From Sialis fuliginosa (lineage: Eukaryota > Arthropoda > Insecta > Megaloptera > Sialidae): 64,000 nucleotides of DNA. Of this stretch, positions 23,271 to 34,200 are shown piece after piece (position 1 is the stretch's first letter; every line of letters begins with the position of its first letter). Location: the NCBI GenBank assembly GCA_961205875.1, contig OY540820.1, forward strand, positions 2,604,001-2,668,000. The letters are read 5' to 3'. Under the pieces are notes generated by a model, which was not told where the DNA came from, ran no database searches, and saw only the letters and a program-made list of their open reading frames with translations. The translations under genes were made by a program, and so were the position numbers.

Positions 23271-23960
23271 GTGAAGAAATAAATATTACAGGAGTTTATT
23301 GTTTAAATATCGAATTAACAGTTTTCAGATAACGTATAAAATACAAAGTTCGCATTGTTATCTGCAAATATCATAAAATCTTTTTTTTATACAATAAATA
23401 ATATATACATTATACATACGAGGGTCGCAACCGAAGGCTGAGACCCGAGTGAATTTGAGTATCTAAATATGGCGCGATTTGGGGTTGGGGTGCAAAGCGC
23501 TAAGGGGCAATGCCCCTAGTATATTAATAATAGTAAAAACAATGAATTTTTAAAATAAGAAGTATACTTACAATTAAAACACTTATATAAAATATTTATT
23601 TTTTCAAGATATTTGAGATATCTTGAAATAATTTAAGTGAAGAAATAAATATTACAGGAGTTTATTGTTTAAATATCGAATTAACAGTTTTCAGTTAACG
23701 TATAAAATACAAAGTTCGCATTGTTATCTGCAAATATCGTAAAATTATATTTTTTTATAATATATAATATATACATTATACATACGAGGGTCGCAGCCGA
23801 AGGCTGAGACCCGAGTGAATTTGAGTATCTAAATATGACGCGATTTGGGATTGGGGTGCAAAGCGAAAAACGACAATACCTCTAGTATATGAATGATAGT
23901 AAAAACAATGAATTTTTAAAATAAGAAGTATACTTACAATTAAAACACTTATGCATACCT
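23271..23960 (+). repeat. Tandem duplication with 366-bp period
   Basis: The block starting GTGAAGAAATAAATATTACA at 23271 recurs at 23637. Both copies contain TACGAGGGTCGCA and GAAGGCTGAGACCCG and then GCGCGATTTGGG or GACGCGATTTGGG. The junction (about 23590-23625) contains a TTTTTCAAGATATTTGAG fragment resembling the ~820-bp repeat unit. There is no coding frame. Confidence 0.75.
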
Positions 23961-24259
23961 ACAGCAGCTACAAACAAAATACATACATCAAAGAAAACTC
24001 ATATGTTATTCGTTGTTTTTTTATTTTTCAACCATTCAACAACTGAGTATTTTACAAAGAGATTTTTTTTAATTCGTGAAAAAGCACTCAAAAAATGATT
24101 TATGCACGGTACAAACATTTTTTTCCACCTGCGGGCAATAAACCATTTTAATTTTTAATTGCTCACTTACTTGTGAATTTTATGTAAAAACATTCAACGC
24201 TTTTTTCTGTATGTCGGGTCTTCATTTGCAGGGCTGGCGAAAATTAGTTTCAAATGTAC
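23961..24259. other. AT-rich spacer, nothing recognised
   Basis: No feature supported. Confidence 0.4.
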
Positions 24260-24355
24260 ACTCACTGTTAAGAGAACTTACATAAACCACGATACGCTTT
24301 TAGAGGGGTGGGGAGGTACAGTTATATTGTTTACATGGCTTTTATTACCATATGT
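24260..24355 (+). repeat. Fragment of the GGGAACGTCCATAA element
   Basis: AACTTACATAAACCACGATAC followed by TTTTAGAGGGGTGGGG parallels the left arm of the element at 25529. It is a short relic. Confidence 0.45.
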
Positions 24356-24369
24356 CTAACTTTTATATT

Positions 24370-25043
24370 TAAGCCACAATGATTGCTTTTATGTTACAAA
24401 GAAAATTAAAAATATTTGAGTTCTGTTTACGTGGACTAATGACCTACAAAACATTAATCCTTATCAAAATAAATGATTTCATCGTCATAAGTACTTAATG
24501 TAGATATAATTTGTTCTTTACAACATCCAATTTGGTCGTATAGTTTAGGAAATAACTTAAAATGTATAAGATATATGTTATTCGGTAAAATAATAACACG
24601 CGATGTGACGAGTCGTCGCGGGGCAGTGGGAATAATCACAGGCCGGTATTCTTTTGTTTGTCAATTGTGTATTTTGTTTTCAATAATTAACTTTTAAATT
24701 TAAACAAAAAAAAATTATTTGTACTTTTTGTTCTGATTCGTTGTTAGGTAATTAATTTTTGTTTAGTTATTATTACAATAATAAATAATCGTGTTTGTAT
24801 TTAATTCAACTATATTTTTTCCCCTATACCTATTATCCTGCGATGAATGGCCCATCAGCAAACTCCTACTCCGTCAGACATCCTTGTGAAACAATAGCAT
24901 TCATAAAATAAAACTAATTGCACAGAAATGACAAAAACACCACTGAGCTGTTGGAAAAGGAGTAATCCAGCAGGCAAGAAAAAAAAACTATATTTTTCAA
25001 AAATCCTAAACAATAATTCCGTAGTCCACGCGGGCACAGCTAG
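24370..25043 (+). mobile_element. Helitron fragment, plus strand (3' end at 25043)
   Basis: The 3' end CCACGCGGGCACAGCTAG is followed by T. The interior matches the inverted copy at 54772-55315 (shared TTTTATGTTACAAAGAAAA and TGTAAAGAGC-like blocks). The hairpin before CTAG is degenerate. The 5' boundary is not defined. The long frames in these copies are interrupted here, so they are not treated as genes. Confidence 0.55.
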
Positions 25044-25528
25044 TTATGTATAATAGGTACTGAAACAAATATGGGTGTGTTAATTTTGAGTAATTGTAAT
25101 ATTGTAGATGTAGACTGTATGTATATTTTGTTAGCATAGTTGAGAGTTAGTTTATTTAAATTAGTTAGATTATATAACAATATGGGGATTGATGATTACA
25201 TTAACAGATCAGATACAATCTGTTCCAAACAGTTTCAAATATACTGCCTGGAGCATTTAATCAGGTTACTATATGTATAGTACGCATACATTTATACAAA
25301 AGGTCACAAAAAGGTAGCTAATACAATGAGAATGTAAATAAACTATTACTAAATAAAGAAGTTCCACTTAGCTACAAGAAAACCCCGTTTTAAGAGAGTA
25401 TTTTTACATTATTTTTAATTTTTAGGTACTTATTTCTTATTTTCACTTGCAACTCACTTACAATCACTTGGTAGTTGATTGTAAAATACGAGTAATATAT
25501 CGATATTAAAATTTAAGTACATGTGTAA
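25044..25528. other. AT-rich spacer, nothing recognised
   Basis: No gene or repeat end supported. Confidence 0.4.
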
Positions 25529-26407
25529 AGGGAACGTCCATAAACCACGTTACTCTTTTAGGGGAGAGGGGGGTACAGCTTATTGTTTATAAGGCATTAC
25601 ATGAGCGATGGTGAGTCATATTTATTCATTGTTAAACGATTAACCGTTATTTATAATAATATTTATTTCATGCTGACATTGTTTTAAAGAAAACATATTG
25701 TAATATACCGGGTGTTCCTAGATTTTAAATTTTGTAATTTGTTTTGAACAATAATGAAAGCTAATCGGGAAAAATGTATTTACGGCAACAATCCGAAAAT
25801 GCAATAAACAGTTCAGAAAAACCTAAATAACTTTTTTGTTTCAATATGTATAGGTAAGATACATACATCATTACATCATTTTAAAAAACCCTACGATTTA
25901 AAATAAACAAAATTGTTCTACGATCGTTTGCTCAAGTTTTTTTTTAAATATAAATTTTGGCGGTAATTTATTTAGGATTATAAGAAGTACATTTTCCCTT
26001 ATTTTCATTAAATATTCATGATTGTTGCAAAGTAATTGAGAAAAAATGAAAAATCTGTTTTAACCGAAGTTTGTAATTTATTTTGAAGTTAAAAATTAAC
26101 TTATAGTGGTCCGCCTTTCACAGATCGATAGAGGGGTTTTTTACGAGTGACTCTATTTTTTTTGGTCGATATTGATCAAGTAGAAGCCGAGATATTCGCG
26201 AAAAATTGAAATGCAAACAGGAAAAATTGACGATTTTCCAGAAAAGTTGTGAAAAAAGTACCGCGCGGAAAACTGATTAATCCACAAACTTAGTTATAAA
26301 CTTCTTTTAATCCCTAGAACATTTTAAAACCATAAAATTGCTGTAGGGAGAGATTGTTTTATTTAGTAAAAAATTTCGGTTATAACATATGATTATGGAC
26401 GTTCCCT
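25529..26407. mobile_element. Inverted-repeat element with GGGAACGTCCATAA ends
   Basis: The left end AGGGAACGTCCATAAACC and right end TTATGGACGTTCCCT are inverted. A second motif ACCGGGTGTTCC sits near 25709. The element is ~880 bp and non-coding. The target duplication is ambiguous, so the superfamily is not assigned. Confidence 0.55.
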
Positions 26408-26504
26408 AATTGTAAGGTTTGTGACTTTATTTTTTATTTTGAAATTGTAGCTGTAATGATTGTCTTGATACTATTTTTCTTATTATCTACATATATCCAT
26501 ATAC

Positions 26505-27244
26505 CAGGGCCGTAACTACCACCGGGGCCCCCGAGGTTGGAGGGCCATCGCGGCAGAGTAAAACTTTTTATTGATGATCGAAGTCAACAGAATCATTTTT
26601 CATTTAAAGTCAGATATCTCGGCAAAAAAAAAATTGAGAGAGACCAAAAAAAAACAAATTAAAGCTGAATAAGCAAGTTAACTGACCAATGCATTGGTTT
26701 AACTGAAAAAAAAATTTCCCAAGCCCGAGCACCCTTAAAATTTTTTTTAAAAATTGGAAAATTTTTGTGTCCCACTATTTCTTTTGATTGCGCAATAACC
26801 GTAACTCAAAAAAAATTATGCTAAAAAATCTCAAAACTAGAAAATTGACGCTTTAAAATGCTTTTTGATTTATTTCGATACGACCATTTTTCACAAAGAT
26901 ACAGCACTTCAAAAAACACCCAAAAAAAATGTTTAAATTCTTGTTCCTTTAATTGTTTGGATGAGTGTATACTGTATATATGAAAAATTTTAATGGAATT
27001 GGTCAGAAATAAAACATAGCATATTGGGAAGTTGATTGTGTGGACCTAAAGGGTCTCACCCCAACCCAAGGCTTGTTTTTTTCGTTGTCAACTTGAATTT
27101 TACACTTATTAAAATTAGGAAGAAGTGTAAAATTCAAATTGGCGGCAACCAAAAAAAAGGTCTTCAATTTTTATTTTTGCATATCCTGGGAGGGCCTCGG
27201 TCACTTCTTGCCTCGGGGTCCCCGAGCCTCTAGTTACGGCCCTG
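26505..27244. mobile_element. hAT element with perfect CCATATAC duplication
   Basis: The ends are CAGGGCCGTAACTACC and CTAGTTACGGCCCTG, with an identical 8-bp flank CCATATAC at 26497-26504 and 27245-27252. It is 740 bp and carries no transposase. Bases about 26560-26968 are a solo arm of the fold-back element found entire at 46732-47744, ending TTGTTTGGATGAGTGTA. One element therefore sits inside the other, or the hAT captured it. Confidence 0.85.
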
Positions 27245-27287
27245 CCATATACATAACTATAACTAATCTTAGTATGAACATAAAACG

Positions 27288-27867
27288 GCCAAGTGTGTGT
27301 TGGGTACGCACTTGATAGGGTTCCGTAGCCATTCTCACTAACATTAATTAATTATTACATATTATCTAATTGATAATATGTAACAAGAATTATTTCATAT
27401 TGACGAAAGATGTAGTCACTATAAAAGTGTACGTGTTCGTGTCACCATTTATTAAAAAAAAGTTAAATCTAATATTTTTGCTACAGTATTCGTTATAATT
27501 TTCATTGAAAGTACTAATTAAAAGCTACATTCTGGAATTTTTTCAGATTTTCAATAATTTAGAAATTAGGACACTTTAATACCGACGTATAAAAGAAAAT
27601 ATATCGTGACAGAAGAGAAAAAAAAATTGAGTAGTTTTCAGTCTATGGGGGGGGAGTTAAAAAAATATTAAAATTATATAATTTTATCATGTCTATTTTT
27701 GGGACAGAAACCTACGTCCGTATACCAAATTTCATCTTAATAGGTATATAAATGAGAGAATTGGAGGGTTGTGATATACAGACAGCCATACAGACTACAG
27801 ACGGACGGACATACGGACTGACCGAAACTATAAGGGTTCGTAGTTTTTTTTACAGTACCCTAAAAAG
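27288..27867 (+). repeat. GGCCAAGTGTGTG interspersed repeat, full single-unit copy
   Basis: It starts CGGCCAAGTGTGTGTTGGG and ends GAAACTATAAGGGTTCGTAG and then TACCCTAAAAA. It contains one copy of the unit that is amplified at 9933-10509. No coding frame. Confidence 0.65.
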
Positions 27868-28022
27868 ATGGTAGTGTTAGAATTCCGTATTTTTAGAACA
27901 GTGGTTTTGAAATGCTCGTCATTATTACATCTTCAATAATTCATATTGCTTGTTTTTGTAAAATACAAATTTTGTATGTGTGAGCTAAAACTCTCCAAGC
28001 CTCAATTCCATAAACAGCTATA

Positions 28023-28575
28023 GGGTCGAGCGGGGTAAATATGAAACACCAAAAAAATGGTGTAAAAGTGAAACAAGCTTGCAACTAAAAAACTAATTTG
28101 TTAATAGGAGAATTATAAAAACTGACATCATCATTAAAGGTTTGTTAAAGCGACCTGAAAATATGAATCGCCTAATAAGTGATGTTAGTCGATGTCAAAA
28201 CGTGTGAATTAAATTTTAATTATTTGCACTTAACTTTCTGTATAGCTCAGATATTAATTAAAGTTACAATTTCACATTGATATGCCACAACGAAGATAGA
28301 TTAAAGTTGCCTTTGTAGCTTTTCTTTTAATTTTTCGAGAAATATTTTCCATTAGAGGCCTGTTTCACTTTTTCCCAAATTAGAAGTTAAAAATGAAACA
28401 CACTTTTTTCATTTTTAAAGTCCGTGTTGTATCATACAGTTCAAATGACGTAAATATTTAAAATGGTTATTCATAATCGCATCTAGTAGAAAAAATTAAA
28501 GTATGAATTTGTATCGTTAACTGTCAAAAAACATGAAAGATTTGTATTTTGTTTCACTTTTACCCCAGTTGACTC
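28023..28575. mobile_element. TA-flanked MITE with GGGGTAAA ends
   Basis: TA plus GGGTCGAGCGGGGTAAA on the left and, in reverse complement, GAGTCAACTGGGGTAAAAG on the right. It is ~553 bp with no open frame. The TA flanks suggest Tc1/mariner-like mobilisation, but they are weak evidence in AT-rich DNA. Confidence 0.5.
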
Positions 28576-29126
28576 TAATATGTATATGAAAATAAGTACC
28601 TAGACAAGATTCGTTTTATTATTAACAAATTACATTGTTTATTACATGAGAAGAAGTGAACAAAATTCACACAAAACAGGCTATTTTACGAAGCGAGACA
28701 AGACCAGATGTATTCAAATTTCACGTAACTGTGATTTGTTAGTCTCGTCCCGTATCGTATACAATACTGCTTGTTCAATGTTATTATACAAATGTGGTAT
28801 AAAATTTCTATTGAATGATTATAATGTTCACCTTCCTAAATTTTCTCGAGGCCCGCGAGCCAAATTGCTTCATTATTTACATTTCCTTATTTCCACTCGG
28901 CTCATCTTTATTCATTAATTCACTGCGATTTCTGCGCATCGCTATCGTTCAATCAAACGGAAAACCCGCTACCTTACTCTACACTCGAAATTATTCTTGT
29001 CTCTCGCCTGAATTCGTTTTGAACAATTTTATAGACCAGTCAAATTAGATGAGAGAGAGAGAGAGAGATGTGTCCATACTGTCCATTGCTGAATAAAGAC
29101 TTGTGTGAAAGTATCTACATATTATA
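28576..29126. other. Spacer with (GA)n microsatellite
   Basis: (GA)n lies at 29051-29068. The 90- and 77-residue + frames between 28646 and 29048 overlap each other, have no recognised family, and are not called. Confidence 0.4.
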
Positions 29127-29929
29127 CCGGGTATTCCAGACCACCCGTCCACTATGTTTTACGCCCAAACTATTGAAGGTAGAGTTTTATGATAAAAAAT
29201 TTACTGTATATATCGACCCTAAAGAATGGCACGGTATATCCAAAAGTACATCATTTTAATGATCATAAAAAAGTAAGAAACTTTTGTAAGAAAAAAATTT
29301 TTCATACATTCAATTGTTTAGAAAATATGGCGACTTATTCCCAAATTTTAGGGTTTTACTAAAAATACTCTAGTTTGTTAATTTAAATATATTTTTTAAG
29401 ATAAAGTACTAATTGATACCTATATCATTCCATTTAAAATTTTTGAATTATTCCCAATTGAACTTTTGCATTTTTGATATGCTGCGTATGACACTTTAAA
29501 CTATCCAAATCTCAAATAATCAGACATCATTAGAAAGTTAATTGTTTCTACTTTTTAAAGAAAAAGAAAAAATAAAATTTCATTAATAGTTATCGAAACT
29601 AGAGTACTTTTAGTAAAACCCTAAAATTTGAGAATAAGTCGCCATATTTTCTAAACAATTGAATGTATGAAAATTTTTTTTTTACAAAAGTTTCTTACTT
29701 TTTTATGATCTTTAAAATTATGTATTTTTGGATATACCGTTCCATTTGATTTTGCTGAGAAACAGGCATGTACCCCATAAACTACCCCCCAAGGAGGGGT
29801 TTTAGGGGGTTGAAAATATTTTCCTGAAATTCTTTAGGGTCGATATATACAGTAAATTTTTTATCATAAAACTCTATCTTCAATAGTTTGGGCGTAAAAC
29901 ATAGTGGACGGGTGGTCTGGAACACCCGG
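29127..29929. mobile_element. Fold-back element with CCGGGTATTCCAGACC ends
   Basis: An 803-bp element between TA dinucleotides (29125-29126 and 29930-29931). The left arm begins CCGGGTATTCCAGACCACCC and the right ends GGGTGGTCTGGAACACCCGG. The arms extend about 250-300 bp inward (for example ATGGCGACTTATTCCC and its inverse), making a long hairpin. No transposase. Confidence 0.75.
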
Positions 29930-30291
29930 TATATTCAATAATTTTATTGATTCAAACTGTAAATTTTAACTAGTTAGATTTTTCATATTATAGATTAAAC
30001 TAAAGGGAATTATTGTTTGGTCATAATATTCATAATCAATTATTACAGTTTTTCGCTTACTATCCGAGATAGACAGGATAAACTGTAATTATTATCGAAA
30101 ATCCAATGAATTCTTACAGTATATTTTTTCCGTGCATTCTATATCTATGTTAAAGTTAACTTGCTATCTTTATAAACCTTAAAAAAACTAATAGATATCA
30201 GGAATCCCACACTAATAGATAATATAATCGAATGACTTCCGCGAAATATATTTTTATCAAAAATTTTGCATATGAAACTACAGACTTCTAT
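29930..30291. other. Spacer with a fragment of another fold-back family
   Basis: Bases about 30040-30135 (CGCTTACTATCCGAGATAG and TACAGTATATTTTTTCC) match the right arm of the element at 44633-44897. Nothing else recognised. Confidence 0.45.
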
Positions 30292-31157
30292 TATAAATAT
30301 GCGTGTTTAACAATTTTAGGTTCACAATATTTCTAGTATTTGTAGTGACAAGTGTGTGTTTTCTAATACTATTATACAATAATTATCGAAAAATATAAAA
30401 TATATAATTAATAATATTGTCAGCTGTTGAGGTAAGTACATTTACGATACAAAGATTTTTTTTCGATGAGTATACGAGTAGAGCTGGGCGTGTATTCCAA
30501 ACTACTTTATGTAAATAGCTTGTGGGCACATTTTCAAAACACTATCTTCAAGAAAATGTGCCACTCAAAAAAAAAGAAAAATAATTATTTCGAATTTCTA
30601 GACTAAAAAACCAGCCTTCTGTTCCCACTAATAAAAAAGATGTTGGCCATGTTAAGCTGTTATGATTTCAAAAATGTAAAACTATTCTTATGAAATATGT
30701 ATTATAATTACAACTGTCGAAAATATTTTTTTTTGTATCCGACAAAAAAACACACATGATAATTTTAATTTGATTCGCGATCACGACTCGACTCAAGATT
30801 TACAAAATTGTTCACGCTCCCGTCATGAGTCGTCGTGACACTAAAATTCACAGCCCGCGTCCAGTTCTAGTCAGTGTCATATACTAATGTATCAAATCGC
30901 ACACAAAGCTCAGTTTTCGTCGTACGCAAATAAAAATACATTTTTGATTTTGTTACATTTTTTTTTATTGAAATAAAGTAATTTGGCGTTTGGTTGGTTA
31001 ATTAGATACATCTTTGTTTTTTTATAATAATTCTTTCTTAAATAAAAATTTAATAGCTGTGAACTGTTTTCAATAAGATTGATACATTAGTGTATAACAG
31101 TATCCATATTAAAAAGGATTCTATAATTTAATTTTAGACATCTCGAATAAATTTCAG
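30292..31157 (+). promoter_or_regulatory. Region upstream of the lectin start with alternative promoter signals
   Basis: TATAAATA at 30292 lies about 32 bases before TTCACAA, and a strong donor GAGGTAAGTAC follows at 30432. These could define a 5' untranslated exon of about 108 nt. Alternatively, a less AT-rich stretch at 30775-30950 has TCAGTGTC at 30873 and CTCAGTTTTCG at 30910 without a good TATA. An acceptor TTTCAG ends at 31157, fourteen bases before the start codon, so a spliced 5' leader is likely. Which first exon is used cannot be told. Confidence 0.35.
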
Positions 31158-31171
31158 GATTCAACATAAAA

Positions 31172-31294
31172 ATGAAGATTACCGCATTTATATTATTTAT
31201 TCAAATAACATATTTAACAGATTTGGTTAAATCTCATACAAAATTAATTTTAATCGACAACGAAGAATATATATGTAGCAGCACTCATGATCAG
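31172..31294 (+). CDS. Lectin exon 1 (signal peptide)
   Basis: ATG at 31172 to CAG, followed by donor GTGAGA at 31295; 41 codons, ending in phase 0. The start is chosen because it gives a signal peptide directly and lies 14 bases after a TTTCAG acceptor. The frame can run on past the donor to 31423, but that extension is not lectin-like. Confidence 0.85.
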
Positions 31295-34200
31295 GTGAGA
31301 ACAAATAAATGTATCTTATGTGGCTTTGTTAAAAAAATCAAGTTATATTCGAACCAAACTACACACAATTTTACATCAAAAATTACTACGAGAATCACGA
31401 CCTGTGGCGTAACTAGGGGTTAGCGAAAAACGGCTAACTAACATCAGCCGGATTGTAAATCATACGCATTTAATAAATCGGCTGGCCACGTTTAGCTGTT
31501 TGATAAAGCGGCGCCTATGTCAGTCTTTTTATATAAAGCGGACTTTGTTTTAGGATGGCAAAGGATTTAGGTAAGAAATTGAATTATGAAGTGCGTATCA
31601 TACAAAAAAATATAGAAAGTCACAAAAATCAAATTAAATATATTAAAAATATCGGCTAAACTGAAGAATATGCGGGCACTACGTCACAATAATCAAAAAT
31701 TACATAATAATATACAGTTATTTAGAATAGAGATGTTGCTCTAATAATATACGAGTACAAGTTTACTGTCCTTGTTTAGGTTTGTTAGTTTCCTAGGTTA
31801 GGTTAGTTTAACTAAACAAGGACAGTTAACCCAACCTAACCTAACTTAACAAAAACTAACCAACCTAAACAAGGACAGTTAACTTGTATATTAGTAGAGC
31901 ATTATCTCTATTCTAAATAACTGCATACTTATTTTGAACAATTACTGTTTTATCTACTGTTTGTGACAGAACATTGTCATTGGAGGACGCCATTTTCTCG
32001 TAATGCTATTAAGCGCCTCTGGTGGTAGATAACAACACTAAATTTTTCAATTGGGCGGTTCGATTATTGCCAATTAATAAAGCGGTGAAGCGTTGGGTTA
32101 GCCGTATTGTAGAATGTATGATATTATTCAATCTGGCGGATGATAGTTTAGTCGTTTTGTATAGCGGCTAGACTTTAGTTAGCCGCTTTATGAAACAGTG
32201 CCTTTTTGTAAAGCGGCTAAATTTACCATCCGGCTGCGACTTATAGTTACATAGTTTACGAGCTATTTAGTTTTGAGTGAATAGGACGGACGGACGACAA
32301 AGTGAGATTAATTGGGTTTCTCCGGAACCCTAAAAAAGAAAATAAGGAGGCAGAATCGTCATGACAACGAAAAATAAAGGTCTTCAATTATCAGGAGTGC
32401 ACAAGTAGAAACCTTGTTTTGTTTTATATAAAACGAAAACAATATTTTCTTAGTATTTTGAGTTCAGCTGCCTGATCGCGTTCAAACCCACCCTTTTCCA
32501 GGAAAAAAATTTACCGCACATGCTTTTCTCAAACAGACTGTATAAAACAAGGTTTTCTTGGTCCAAGTCAACGTTTCTTCCAGTGTTCGCTATTTTCAGT
32601 ATTCGCCACTGAGTAACGAGAGAACGTGATATTCCAAGGACAAAAATTTAAACGTTACTAAAAAAAAACAATAACATTTGTATTTTATCCTGTTGCTTCC
32701 TCGCAATATCGAAGATACGAGAAACTATGTGATCGTTTCAGATTGAGACAAAAAAAAATTCTCCAATTTCAAAATTTTAAATTTATTTATCCGTTTCACG
32801 TCAAGACAAACACTTTTCGTTCCGTGTCTGTCTGTCTGTTCGTCCGTCCGTCCGTCCGTCCGTCCGTCCGTCTGTCCCCTGAATCCTTGTCACACGCATA
32901 ACTCATGAACCACTGAACCGATATTATTGAAACTTGGTCGGATGGTTGGGTTTGGTTTGAGGACGGTCCCATTTCAAAATCATTAAAATCGTGTGTAAGG
33001 GGGAGGGGTGACACCCCAAAATATTTATTTTTTCAAGATATCTCAAGAACGACACATGTTACGAGAAAATTTTATAGAATATTTTTTGTAGAGAATTAAA
33101 TTTCCTATAATATGGGTCTACTACGTTTGTTGTAAAATATTCCCTTACAAAGATTTATCTAAATTAATTTTAAAAATTCGTGTTTTGTTTTTTTAAATTG
33201 ATATTTGATTGGATATATTAAGTGTCATTTTGACGTTTTAAATATCACTTTGGCGTTTTAAATGTCACTTTGACGTTTTAAATGTCATTTTGACATTTGC
33301 ATAAATTTAGATATAGATTGAAATTGTCAAAAAATTAAAAATATATGAAAAAATATTCAGGTGCGTTTTAAGAAAAAAATCGAACTAAGATTTTTTAGTA
33401 AAATTTGTATAAAAATTAAATGGTTAACCAATGCCAGGCAATTTATCTGAACACTATCGGTTTTAGTGAATTTAGCACGAGGAAGCACTGTGCATTTACT
33501 TGGCAGATGTTTTTTTTATACATCTAATAAAATTGACAACTAACGATTTAATATCAGGTGGTACAGTATTACTATGTATTTTAATAACATAATTTTTCTA
33601 GGATTCGGAAATAAAGCCCATTAAAAACTTTGCAAAAACAGGTAAATAATGAATTATTTTTTTATAATAAATTATACAAAATATATTTAATACCTAATCC
33701 ATACTATATAAATAATGAAATTAAGTATTTTTTATCTGGGGGAAAGGGGGTTATCCGAGGTAATCTCAAAAACTACTAGACCAATTATAATAAAAACTGC
33801 ACCGATGTGTTCCTTTAAAACTCGCAAATTCTATATGATGTGTTATATCATCACGATAACACTCAAAACACCTGAGCTAAGAATAAATAGGTCAAAATGA
33901 CCATATATGTATGTTACATATGTATCTACTGATGAGTCATAAGTTCGTATTTCTTCGATATCTCCTCTGTTGATAATTAGAGAAAAATTCAAACGTTGAA
34001 TGATATTCTAAGTAATATATGTTAATACACATCTAAACTTATATTAAAACATATAGTGTAGCCCCGAAAAAGGTGTATCATTACAGGATAAGTTGATAGT
34101 GCGTATTTCTTCGATATCTTCTCTCTTTTAAGAAATAGAGAAAAAAATCAAATTTTAGATGATATTATAAGTAAAAATGTATATTATAAAAAAATATTAA

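Noticed and set aside
31770-31860. Interstitial telomere
   Set aside because: Only two to three TTAGG-type units occur, arranged as a hairpin rather than a head-to-tail array.
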